A DNA stretch of 5,727 bases. Origin: JAPHSX01 sp041554195 (GTDB lineage: Bacteria > Pseudomonadota > Gammaproteobacteria > Thiohalomonadales > Thiohalomonadaceae). Positions 1 to 5,370 of the stretch are shown piece after piece. The number at the start of each line of letters is the position of its first letter. The first letter of the stretch is position 1. The stretch spans positions 1 to 5,727 of the forward strand of contig JBFFMJ010000028.1 of assembly GCA_041554195.1 (NCBI GenBank), given 5' to 3'. A program made the position numbers and the translations under genes. A model generated the notes under the pieces. The model ran no database searches, was not told the DNA's origin, and saw only the letters and a program-made list of their open reading frames with translations.

Positions 1-68
1 ATACGCTTCGGCTCGCTGTGAATCAGTCGTGCTTCAAGCTGCTCTATACGGTCTTTCAGTTTACTCAT
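1..68 (-). CDS. Partial small protein, N-terminal 22 residues, coiled-coil-like
   Basis: The gene starts at the ATG at 68-66 and runs off the left edge, so only the N-terminus is visible (MSKLKDRIEQLEARLIHSEP...). Residues 1-15 show a leucine/isoleucine heptad spacing (L4, I8, L11, L15) with charged residues between, which suggests a short coiled coil. The start lies inside the end of the DUF5681 gene in an 8-nt overlap (ATGAGTAA), and a GGAGG motif sits 9 nt upstream of the ATG, so translation is probably coupled. Small coiled-coil proteins directly after a DUF5681 gene are familiar from prophage-like elements, where terminase genes often follow; that is recollection and not something visible here. 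Function unknown. Confidence 0.6.
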   Translation of the reverse strand, partial: MSKLKDRIEQLEARLIHSEPKR

Positions 69-468
69 TAGTCGCTGCCTCCAGCGCATCAAGGCGCTTG
101 CTCAGTTCGTCGATTTCAGTCACACGGGCAAGCCCGGCTATTCCATCAATCAGGGCTTTACCTGTCGTGGGGTCTATAACGCCTTCTGACACTGCCCCTA
201 GTACCTGGGCGGCCTGTTGGGTTAGTGGTGCGTCCTTGTCCAACTCAAAGGCTACAGGCTCGGTCTTAGGGCGTAACGGTGAGACGATGCGATCAACGAT
301 TGTCCGACACGCCATCATGTCACCATCATCGAGGCACGCGCTGACCACCTTGTCGATAACGGCCTGTGAGTGCTCCCCTAACTGCTTACGTAGGTCAGTA
401 CGCCTATCTTTGGAACCCTTCGGCCTCCCTGCCGGGTTTCCGGACTGTCCCGGCTTAAACTTCGCCAT
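61..468 (-). CDS. DUF5681 domain protein (phage/mobile-element associated)
   Basis: A 135-aa protein starting MAKFKPGQSGNPAGRPKGSK. The glycine-, proline- and basic-rich FKPGQSGNPAGRPKG motif at residues 4-18 is the hallmark of the DUF5681 family. Residues 20-65 are charged and helical, a linker around 66-80 is proline- and acid-rich, and residues 83-135 form a second helical part ending in a likely coiled coil (ELSKRLDALE). The start is supported by AGGGGAT about 6 nt upstream. It lies 30 bp after the 204-aa gene and overlaps the next gene by 8 nt. The family has no firmly established function, but members often lie beside terminase genes in prophages, and the basic N-terminus would suit DNA binding. 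A small-terminase-like or packaging accessory role is inference only. Confidence 0.85.
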   Translation of the reverse strand: MAKFKPGQSGNPAGRPKGSKDRRTDLRKQLGEHSQAVIDKVVSACLDDGDMMACRTIVDRIVSPLRPKTEPVAFELDKDAPLTQQAAQVLGAVSEGVIDPTTGKALIDGIAGLARVTEIDELSKRLDALEAATNE

Positions 469-498
469 TGCTTATCCCCTGAATTTTTCAGACTGTAA

Positions 499-1113
499 TC
501 AGGCCGCCGGAATAGAGACTTTCTCCAGCGCATTAATCTGGCGTCCCAATGCCATGCGACTAGCGGGAGACATACCGGAGCCGGGGCGGTCCTGATACTC
601 TAACAGCGCCTTTCGTGCATCTAGCTCCAGTTGTTTCAGTGCGCGAGTTTCCGGGGTGTTAATCTCGATAGTGTCCAGTAGTGCGGCGGCGGCTTTCTTA
701 CCCTCTGCGGTGTTGGTGTCAGCGGCCATGTATGCGGCCAGCTTTACCGCGTCACTGTCGATTTGCTCAATAGCAGTCATTCGGTGAGCCTCTGGCAGTT
801 CCTTAAAGGACTGGGCAAGCCATGCCTGGCCGGGTGTCATATCATTGGCAGCCTTCACACCATTAATCACTAGATGGCGCTCAGGGTTGGTTAGTGCTTC
901 GCGTTCGGCCTTCAGTTGGTCAGCGCCTGCGGTCAATACCGGGAGGATGTCTGACATTTTCGTATTGAACTCGGTTAAGAGGGCGGCGCGTTTCTCTGCG
1001 ATAACCTCCGGCTTGAAGTCTTTGTTGATGCCGTTGTAATCGCGGCGGTATTTCTCAATCAGGTTGATCGCGGTTTTTGCTGCTTCACGGATTCTTGAAT
1101 GTTCGAGTTTCAT
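499..1113 (-). CDS. Hypothetical 204-aa helical protein, first gene of left operon
   Basis: I do not recognise this protein. It starts MKLEHSRIREAAKTAINLIE, has no signal peptide or membrane segment, and is rich in Ala, Leu, Glu and Lys throughout, which suggests an almost all-helical fold. Residues 39-75 look amphipathic and may form a coiled coil, and another charged helical stretch covers roughly 155-175. A Gly/Pro/Ser patch (RPGSGMSPAS, about 177-186) separates the C-terminal helix. AGAGG lies 8 nt before the ATG. It appears to be the first gene of an operon with the DUF5681 gene, behind an intergenic region carrying a candidate promoter. Composition and position would allow a scaffold-like or other phage morphogenesis protein, but nothing visible proves it. 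Confidence 0.8.
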   Translation of the reverse strand: MKLEHSRIREAAKTAINLIEKYRRDYNGINKDFKPEVIAEKRAALLTEFNTKMSDILPVLTAGADQLKAEREALTNPERHLVINGVKAANDMTPGQAWLAQSFKELPEAHRMTAIEQIDSDAVKLAAYMAADTNTAEGKKAAAALLDTIEINTPETRALKQLELDARKALLEYQDRPGSGMSPASRMALGRQINALEKVSIPAA

Positions 1114-1132
1114 TTGATTTACCTCTGTTGTT

Positions 1133-1154
1133 GGTCACATATTGGTAACATATT
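1133..1154 (+). promoter_or_regulatory. Tandem 11-bp repeat GGTMACATATT, candidate operator in the orf204 leader
   Basis: Two exactly abutting 11-bp units, GGTCACATATT (1133-1143) and GGTAACATATT (1144-1154), differ at one base. They sit 20 bp upstream of the 204-aa gene, between its candidate -10 and its ribosome binding site. The first 18 bp recur with one mismatch on the minus strand just before the integrase start (5375-5392). A shared protein-binding site, perhaps for AlpA or the small HTH protein, is the simplest reading; the binding protein is inferred. Confidence 0.5.
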
Positions 1155-1158
1155 AGCA

Positions 1159-1197
1159 GTTCGGTTAAATAATAACGAACACAAACATGCACTTAAC
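1159..1197 (-). promoter_or_regulatory. Candidate promoter with overlapping inverted repeat for the left operon
   Basis: On the minus strand a -10-like TATTAT (1174-1169, five of six consensus bases) lies 56 nt before the 204-aa gene. A -35 is poor: TTAAGT at 1196-1191 with 16-nt spacing matches three of six. The -10 falls in the centre of an inverted repeat, GTTCGGTTA (1159-1167) against TAACGAAC (1173-1180), complementary apart from one extra base. A dyad over a -10 is typical of an operator, and a weak -35 would suit an activated promoter. This is pattern reading only. Confidence 0.35.
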
Positions 1198-1267
1198 GTA
1201 ATACATGGATACTATAGATAGGCGGGGTACTATGGTTCTCGTGAAATGTGCTCCCCCCTAAATTGAT

Positions 1268-1303
1268 ATAAGTGGTAATAGTAGTCTAAGTGGTATAAGT
1301 GGT
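1268..1303 (+). repeat. Left iteron cluster, 9-bp units (RWAAGTGGT)
   Basis: Four consecutive 9-bp units in register: ATAAGTGGT (1268-1276), a degenerate AATAGTAGT (1277-1285), CTAAGTGGT (1286-1294) and ATAAGTGGT (1295-1303). Three carry a perfect AAGTGGT core. The 10-bp string TATAAGTGGT occurs twice, at 1267 and 1294. No coding sequence covers this part. Confidence 0.75.
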
Positions 1304-1343
1304 GAAACCCAGTAACGGCGCGGGCTGTAGAGGTGGTTTGATG

Positions 1344-1366
1344 CCGGAAAAGTCCTATTTTCCCGG
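1344..1366. repeat. Hairpin in the spacer between iteron clusters
   Basis: GGAAAA (1346-1351) and TTTTCC (1358-1363) pair around a 6-nt loop. The stem extends to CCGG at 1344 and CGG at 1364 with one bulged C. An outer ATGCC (1341-1345) and GGCAT (1371-1375) are also inverted but do not stack on it. A direct repeat CGGTTTT follows at 1364-1370 and 1378-1384. It is too weak and lacks the U-tract of a good terminator, so a structural role in an origin is more likely. Confidence 0.4.
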
Positions 1367-1384
1367 TTTTGGCATGTCGGTTTT

Positions 1385-1418
1385 ACCACTTTCACCACTT
1401 TCACCACTTATCACTTTT
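1385..1418 (-). repeat. Right iteron cluster, same 9-bp units in opposite orientation
   Basis: Three abutting units, ACCACTTTC (1385-1393), ACCACTTTC (1394-1402) and ACCACTTAT (1403-1411), are the reverse complement of the left cluster unit. A fourth near-copy, ATCACTTTT, lies at 1410-1418 slightly out of phase. The 13 bases TTTCACCACTTAT at 1399-1411 are the exact reverse complement of 1295-1307 in the left cluster. The array ends 5 bp before the stop codon of the helicase gene. Confidence 0.75.
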
Positions 1419-1423
1419 ACCGG

Positions 1424-2434
1424 TCACAAAGGGGGAACAGAATCTAGTAACTGATACTGCTTTGCGTTGTTCTGGAAAGCCCTCTCGCACTTCCATAGCT
1501 GAATAGGCGGTGTGCTGTATCGGTCGAGTACCTTCTGTGCGATACGCCATCCGATTGAGATAGATTTGCAATGCTCCACTATCTCAGTTTGCCGAAACTT
1601 GCCATCCTGTATTGCTTCGGTAATCGCCTCAATGATGGTCTCGTCGGCTTCGCGCTGCGAGTCCTGTCTCTTGGCCTCCAGCACGTCCACAAACTCATCA
1701 GAGCGGCTTACCTGTCTATCAGGTGTCACATGAAAGGTTATCGGCTTAAAAGAGCCTCGTACTTTGTCAGGCAGGCTTGATACGGTCATGCTTCCGTCAT
1801 CGTGCTTTTGCGGAACCAAATAAATCATTTCGTCTACGTCACTTCGCAGATCTCCGGTTCCCTCAAAGATGGGCTTTCCCTCCGCATCGTTGTACTTGTT
1901 GGTATGAGCAAGTAAAGCAATGGTCATGCCCTTAGCGGATAATCCTCGAAGCGTTTTGTATAGCTGTTTGGATTTGCCCTTGCTGATAACGTCGGTCATC
2001 TTTTTGAGCGTATCGAAGATAAACACATAATCACTATAATCAGCGGCTCGCTGGTTCATGCGCTCCAGGTTGTCCACTACGTCATTCATGGATAACCCTG
2101 CTTTCATGTCCGGGAGCAGAAGCGCAAAGCCTTTCTCGTTTGCCTCACGTTGCAGGTCTTTTGCATCTCCGCCAGAAATATCAGCATTGACATAAAAGAC
2201 CTTGTAGCCGACGGCAATCTCTCCGGCTATCCATGTGAAGATTGTTGTTTTTCCTCCATTTGGCGGCGCTGGAAAAACTGATACATGACCTTGAATAATC
2301 ATGTCCGGGTAAATCCAAAGAGGATCGGCGATCATGTTCACCTCGTCATCTGTTAGCGTGAATTGATTTATCCAAGAAACTGGATCGGCTGATTGCATTG
2401 CAATCTCATCGAGAAATTGAATTCCGTTATCCAT
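1424..2434 (-). CDS. AAA/RecA-fold ATPase, putative replicative helicase (RepA-like)
   Basis: A 336-aa P-loop ATPase. The Walker A motif APPNGGKTT is at residues 56-64, with the usual first glycine replaced by alanine. Walker B is a hydrophobic strand ending in Asp at 137-141 (VFIFD), and a RecA-like sensor strand IALLAHTNK follows at 172-180. This resembles the RepA/KaiC-type hexameric helicase group. The C-terminal part (about 265-310) looks like a winged helix (RQTEIVEHCK...GWRIAQKVLDRY) that could bind DNA. The start is ATG at 2434, with GGGGAGG 9 nt upstream; an in-frame TTG at 2443 directly abuts that motif and is unlikely. It overlaps the primase-like gene by 8 nt (ATGGATAA) and is followed by iterons. 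Likely role: unwinding at that origin; an origin-binding function is also possible. Confidence 0.82.
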   Translation of the reverse strand: MDNGIQFLDEIAMQSADPVSWINQFTLTDDEVNMIADPLWIYPDMIIQGHVSVFPAPPNGGKTTIFTWIAGEIAVGYKVFYVNADISGGDAKDLQREANEKGFALLLPDMKAGLSMNDVVDNLERMNQRAADYSDYVFIFDTLKKMTDVISKGKSKQLYKTLRGLSAKGMTIALLAHTNKYNDAEGKPIFEGTGDLRSDVDEMIYLVPQKHDDGSMTVSSLPDKVRGSFKPITFHVTPDRQVSRSDEFVDVLEAKRQDSQREADETIIEAITEAIQDGKFRQTEIVEHCKSISIGWRIAQKVLDRYSTPPIQLWKCERAFQNNAKQYQLLDSVPPL

Positions 2435-2852
2435 AGCAACCAACCTCCCCAGCGGCAGCCCTTAGACGGCTTGCGGCTGTCTCTAGACGCTCCACATCGT
2501 CAGGGTGAAGGCATTCACCTGCTTTGAGTTTTTGCACAGCAATGACGACGATTAGCGCCTCACTAGCCACCGCTTTGAGGGCGTCACGAGGAATCCATCG
2601 TTCACGCGGTTTTAGTGACTTGCGGAAGGTATTATTCGCCGGAAACAGGTCTTTCAGTTCTAGGCCGACAGATGCAACAACATCAGCAGCTCCACATCCG
2701 GCAAAACACTTCACCAGAACAGTGCCGTCCTCAGTCTCACGAATAGCCAGTGACGGGCCGTTGTCATCGTGTGCCGGGCAGCGTGCCATCCAGCGACCTG
2801 GGCCGCTCTGCTTTACTTTGTCCAGACGGTCGAGAAGGGTATCAACTGACAT
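2427..2852 (-). CDS. Primase-type zinc-binding protein, no catalytic domain
   Basis: A 141-aa protein whose N-terminal half (about 18-70) matches the CHC2 zinc ribbon of phage and plasmid primases. It has C25-x2-H28 (ARCPAHDD), then GPSLAIRETEDG, then C49-x3-C53 (KCFAGCG), and finally GLELKDLFP. In DnaG-type enzymes this domain helps template recognition. The rest (about 80-141) is helical and contains none of the acidic motifs of a TOPRIM catalytic domain; the whole protein is far shorter than a full primase. GGGGGAG lies about 7 nt before the ATG. It overlaps the preceding small gene by 11 nt and the helicase gene by 8 nt, so the three are probably translated together. It may deliver template specificity to the helicase or to host DnaG; this is inference. 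Confidence 0.85.
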   Translation of the reverse strand: MSVDTLLDRLDKVKQSGPGRWMARCPAHDDNGPSLAIRETEDGTVLVKCFAGCGAADVVASVGLELKDLFPANNTFRKSLKPRERWIPRDALKAVASEALIVVIAVQKLKAGECLHPDDVERLETAASRLRAAAGEVGCYG

Positions 2853-2979
2853 GGTGGCACTCCCCCATTGCTAGCGGCACCGATGTCTTGTTGCTATAAT
2901 AACGACGTCTGCTTTTGTTAGACCTTTTACCCCGAGTCACCACCACCACGGCCTCGGGGTTTTCATTTGGTTTATTCAT
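2842..2979 (-). CDS. Small basic hypothetical protein (45 aa)
   Basis: A short gene starting MNKPNENPEAVVVVTRGKRS, with a strongly basic centre (RGKRSNKSRRRYY, residues 16-28) that could bind nucleic acid. I recognise no family. It is judged real because it fills the space between two supported genes with exact overlaps: its ATG lies in the end of the preceding gene (ATGAATAA, 8 nt) and its stop lies 11 nt inside the zinc-ribbon gene. A GAGGGGGG purine run is 5 nt before the ATG. A longer reading from 3078 would overlap the preceding gene by over 100 nt and is not credible. Confidence 0.6.
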   Translation of the reverse strand: MNKPNENPEAVVVVTRGKRSNKSRRRYYSNKTSVPLAMGECHHVS

Positions 2980-3181
2980 CGTCGCCCCCCTCACTCTGGC
3001 CGGTTCGTAACAGCAGCGCCAAGGCTGCAAGCTCGGACTTGCGAACCACACGCGCACCACAGGCACGCCGGGCCTCAAGACGCCCTAATAGGATGCCTTG
3101 CTCGATCAGTTCAGCGGGGATGCCGTATTGTGATATAGCAGCGGGAATGGTGAGCCAATCGGCTTGAACGAAGGCGCTCAT
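2972..3181 (-). CDS. Small putative helix-turn-helix protein (69 aa)
   Basis: The protein starts MSAFVQADWLTIPAAISQYG. The order of elements, LTIPAAISQYG then IPAELIEQGILLGRLEARR then a basic strand RVVRKSELAAL (about 10-54), resembles the compact MerR/excisionase-type winged helix in which a helix pair is followed by a beta wing ending in 'r.seL'. The match is by pattern only. The tail is acidic and polar. The ATG overlaps the stop of the alpA-like gene by one base (TGATG), with GGAGG 7 nt upstream. Lying between AlpA and the replication genes it could be an excisionase or a second regulator. A longer ORF upstream in this frame runs antiparallel to nothing but overlaps alpA fully, so this internal start is preferred. 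Confidence 0.65.
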   Translation of the reverse strand: MSAFVQADWLTIPAAISQYGIPAELIEQGILLGRLEARRACGARVVRKSELAALALLLRTGQSEGGDDE

Positions 3182-3372
3182 CAGGCCACCTCCGCTTCTT
3201 TCTGCAGCAGCCAGTTCTCCAGCGACTCTCGTCGCCATCCTACATAGCGTTTGCTGATTACGATTTTTCTCGGGAAGGTGGGATCGGTCTCGGCGATGTT
3301 GTACAGGTGCCGACGGGATATGCCGCAAAATTGCGCGGCTTGTGCGGGTCGTAGAATTTCAGCTTGTTGCAT
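3181..3372 (-). CDS. alpA: AlpA-family transcriptional regulator / excisionase-like protein
   Basis: A 63-aa protein matching the AlpA family throughout. It has ILRPAQAAQFCGISRRHLYNI (about 6-26, the helix-turn-helix), TDPTFPRKIVISKRYVGW (29-46, with the characteristic FP and GW) and RRESLENWLLQKE (47-59). In P4-like elements and satellites AlpA proteins activate integrase/excision genes or act as directionality factors. ATG at 3372 is chosen because GAGGG precedes it by about 7 nt; an upstream in-frame GTG at 3402 has no ribosome binding site. It heads a tightly overlapping set of five genes running into replication. Targets cannot be read directly, but the shared 18-bp motif before the integrase and 204-aa genes is a candidate. 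Confidence 0.85.
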   Translation of the reverse strand: MQQAEILRPAQAAQFCGISRRHLYNIAETDPTFPRKIVISKRYVGWRRESLENWLLQKEAEVA

Positions 3373-3454
3373 TGTTGTGCCCTCATTTGAATGTTCGGGC
3401 ACAGGTTATGAAGAGGGATGGGACATTAAGGGGGGTTACTGTCCATGATGGTTA
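3373..3454 (-). promoter_or_regulatory. Intergenic leader of alpA, possible promoter/operator region
   Basis: This 82-bp gap is the largest break in the right-hand gene series, so alpA may have its own promoter here. The only symmetry I see is GGACA (3421-3425) and TGTCC (3440-3444), separated by 14 bp. I find no convincing -10/-35 pair and no terminator hairpin. The 186-aa gene ends with two consecutive TAA codons at the right edge of the gap. Confidence 0.25.
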
Positions 3455-4015
3455 TTACAAATATCTTTTCTCAAATGTGCTCCGAGCAAGCGAACCAATC
3501 TCCTGCCCAGTGTTTTGGTCAAATGCAAAAATCCTTTCTCCATCACGATATATTTCGTAATCACACTCGTCTGTTTCAATGACTAATGGATTAAAATCCT
3601 CGGGCAAGTCTTCCCAACGGGCAATGTGTTTTGCTGCTTCATCTGCCCACTTTCGCCGCTTGTTCGTGCGCCCGCCGTTTCTCCCATTTTCTTCGGATCG
3701 CTTGTGCTCTGTGTTCTTCTCCACTATGAAGTGGTTGAAGTCCGCATCTTCACATAGTCTTGAAATACTCAAGATATGACGGCGCAATTCCGGCTCGTTG
3801 TTGCCTCTGATTGCAGCACTAGCAAATTGAGAGTATCGAAGTATTTTTTCTTTCTGCGGGATTTCGTCAGGCAATGACGCTGCAAAACTCTCAATATCTG
3901 AAATCCATGCGGCGGGATTTTCTGGCAGTTGAATATGCTTTGATTCTTCTGCAATGGCATTAGCTCTACTATGTGCCGCCCTAATTGCGCTTTTCAGTTT
4001 TTCTTCCATGCTCAT
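3455..4015 (-). CDS. Hypothetical 186-aa protein coupled to the integrase
   Basis: I do not recognise this gene. It starts MSMEEKLKSAIRAAHSRANA; residues 1-26 and 55-90 look helical. A strongly basic Gly/Asn/Arg patch (GRNGGRTNKRRKW, 111-123) follows and could contact DNA. The C-terminal third (145-186) reads as beta-rich, with CDYEIYRDGERIFAFDQNTGQEIGS. No signal peptide or membrane segment is present. The ATG overlaps the integrase stop by 4 nt (ATGA), and GGAGG lies 7 nt upstream, so it is translated in step with the integrase. Base composition is slightly more AT-rich than the neighbours by eye, suggesting separate acquisition. It could be a recombination accessory factor, a regulator, or a cargo (for example defence) gene; none of these is shown. 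Confidence 0.75.
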   Translation of the reverse strand: MSMEEKLKSAIRAAHSRANAIAEESKHIQLPENPAAWISDIESFAASLPDEIPQKEKILRYSQFASAAIRGNNEPELRRHILSISRLCEDADFNHFIVEKNTEHKRSEENGRNGGRTNKRRKWADEAAKHIARWEDLPEDFNPLVIETDECDYEIYRDGERIFAFDQNTGQEIGSLARSTFEKRYL

Positions 4016-5361
4016 GCCTGCGCCTCCACATCGTCTACTTTACGTCGGCTAATCTTCGCGGCGAATGTCGCCATAGCATCACGCGCTGCGGTGGGGCAGA
4101 GATGCCCATAGTTCTGTTCTATCATTGCTGTACCTTTGTGTCCGGCCAGTCTGGCGACGGTGAGCATAGGCACACCAGAGGCCACCAGAGTCGATATGAA
4201 GTGATGCCTCAATGAATAGAATGTAAGGCTGGCAGGAATTCCGCCAAGCCCCTTTACTCGCTTCCATGACCTTCCGTGTGCCTTCTTATCCATACGCCCG
4301 CCACTAACTCCAGATGGAAACACAAGGCCGGTAGTCGGCTTTCCCTGTTGCTTCCACCATTCACGCATGATTTGCAGTAGCTCATCGGGTAAATCCATTG
4401 TGATTTTCGCCGGGTTGGGGTGATGCCGTGTTTTCTCCGGCACCTTAACCAGACGCCCAAAATTGATATTCAGCTCATCCCATGTCAGCGCGTAGAGGTC
4501 GCCAGTCCTGAGGCCCGTATAGAGCGCACAATAGGTGAATGGAATAAACCAGTGGGGATGGGTCACTGCGTCCAAGTCGGGCAGATAGGGCTTGCCGTGA
4601 GCGCGGCTATTACGACGCTGTGCTCGTAGTTCTTCGCCATAGGCATCGAGCCCGGCAAGTAGCCCGTGGATCTCATCATCAGACAGTAGTCGACGTGTAG
4701 CACTCCGCTGTACTGAGAGTTGCTCGGCTCTTTCATCGTCGGTCGGACGCTCCAGAGAAACATGCTCTAGCGGATTGTTCTCGATGATGGGCGGATCTTG
4801 GCGAGAGGCATGTCGTAACATGGTCTTGAGCGCACCATAGGCGCGTTTTAGGGTAACGTGCGCTCTACCTTCCCCCTCGCGCTTGTACTGCCATGTGCGA
4901 ATGTCTGAGGCGGTCAGTCCGGCCATGTCACGGTCGAGGAGGTCGGCAAAGTTGAACTGAATCATGGATATGGTTTCGTTGCCGGTCTTCTTCCTTGACT
5001 GATAACGCTGGTATGGCCCGTCTAGGTAGTTGCGGATAGTGCGGTGCTCTGCCTGGGCTGCGTCCTCAATGGCCTTTCTGCGATTCTGCTCCTTCTCCGC
5101 GAGTATGTCCGTGCCGCGCAGATCAAGTGCTAGCTCTGCGGCCTGTTGAGGTTTTAACTCCGTGAACCGACCAAGGGTAGCTACTCGTCGTTTCCCGCTT
5201 GCGTCTAGATACCGATAGCGCCAGCTTCCGCTGGTCTTGAGTTTGACCAGATGCAGACCTGTGACTTTTTTACAAAAGAGAGTTTCCCGCTCGCCTGCTT
5301 TCTTGAGAAATTTCCTTGCCGTGTCTTCTGTGATGCTGGTATCGAGTGTCTTCGCCGCCAT
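4012..5361 (-). CDS. int: Tyrosine-recombinase integrase, P4-type
   Basis: A 449-aa site-specific recombinase. The N-terminal part (about 25-85: LFCKKVTGLHLVKLKTSGSW then RRVATLGRFTELKPQQA) matches the arm-binding region of P4-type integrases. A SAM-like core-binding domain spans about 105-205. The catalytic domain contains R285 (TGLRTGDL), a beta-hairpin lysine (K310 or K319), Y382-x2-R385 (YSLRHHF), H408 (LAGHKG) and nucleophile Y418 (NYGHL). The usual first His of HxxR is Tyr, a substitution I recall in other integrases, so activity is plausible. Length is typical. ATG at 5361 is chosen because GGAG lies 8 nt upstream; a TTG at 5445 has no ribosome binding site and coincides with a possible -35. 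The gene begins about 150 bp from the tRNA-Val half and presumably catalyses insertion there. Confidence 0.93.
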   Translation of the reverse strand: MAAKTLDTSITEDTARKFLKKAGERETLFCKKVTGLHLVKLKTSGSWRYRYLDASGKRRVATLGRFTELKPQQAAELALDLRGTDILAEKEQNRRKAIEDAAQAEHRTIRNYLDGPYQRYQSRKKTGNETISMIQFNFADLLDRDMAGLTASDIRTWQYKREGEGRAHVTLKRAYGALKTMLRHASRQDPPIIENNPLEHVSLERPTDDERAEQLSVQRSATRRLLSDDEIHGLLAGLDAYGEELRAQRRNSRAHGKPYLPDLDAVTHPHWFIPFTYCALYTGLRTGDLYALTWDELNINFGRLVKVPEKTRHHPNPAKITMDLPDELLQIMREWWKQQGKPTTGLVFPSGVSGGRMDKKAHGRSWKRVKGLGGIPASLTFYSLRHHFISTLVASGVPMLTVARLAGHKGTAMIEQNYGHLCPTAARDAMATFAAKISRRKVDDVEAQA

Positions 5362-5370
5362 GGTGAATGC

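Larger units (their letters stand above)
1268..1418. other. Candidate replication origin (iteron clusters flanking a hairpin spacer)
   Basis: The 310-bp gap between the helicase stop and the 204-aa gene start holds two inverted 9-bp iteron clusters around an 81-bp spacer with a hairpin. An AT-rich stretch (about 1165-1175) lies roughly 100 bp to the left. Iterons directly beside a primase/helicase pair are the normal layout of origins in plasmids and P4-like satellites. The function is inferred from repeat architecture and neighbours; the sequence does not match an origin I know. Operator function for the neighbouring promoter is the main alternative. The rest of the gap (1181-1267) shows nothing I can interpret. 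Confidence 0.55.

Noticed and set aside
29..595. Plus-strand 188-codon open frame
   Set aside because: It lies opposite the better supported DUF5681 gene and part of the 204-aa gene, and has low-complexity Ser/Ala/Arg composition typical of antisense shadow frames.
1221..1230. GGCGGGGTAC resembling GGTGGGGTAC before the integrase (minus strand 5428-5419)
   Set aside because: Only 9 of 10 bases match and its order relative to the shared 18-bp motif differs, so it gives little support for a common promoter architecture.
1244..1254. AAATGTGCTCC repeated at 3473-3483
   Set aside because: An 11-bp match is expected a few times by chance in 5.7 kb and neither copy has a matching context.
1344..1366. 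Spacer hairpin as a Rho-independent terminator for the helicase operon
   Set aside because: The stem is AT-rich with a bulge and is not followed by a clean U-tract in the minus-strand direction.
1268..1418. Repeat clusters considered as a CRISPR array
   Set aside because: Units are 9 bp, directly abutting with no unique spacers, and occur in two orientations.
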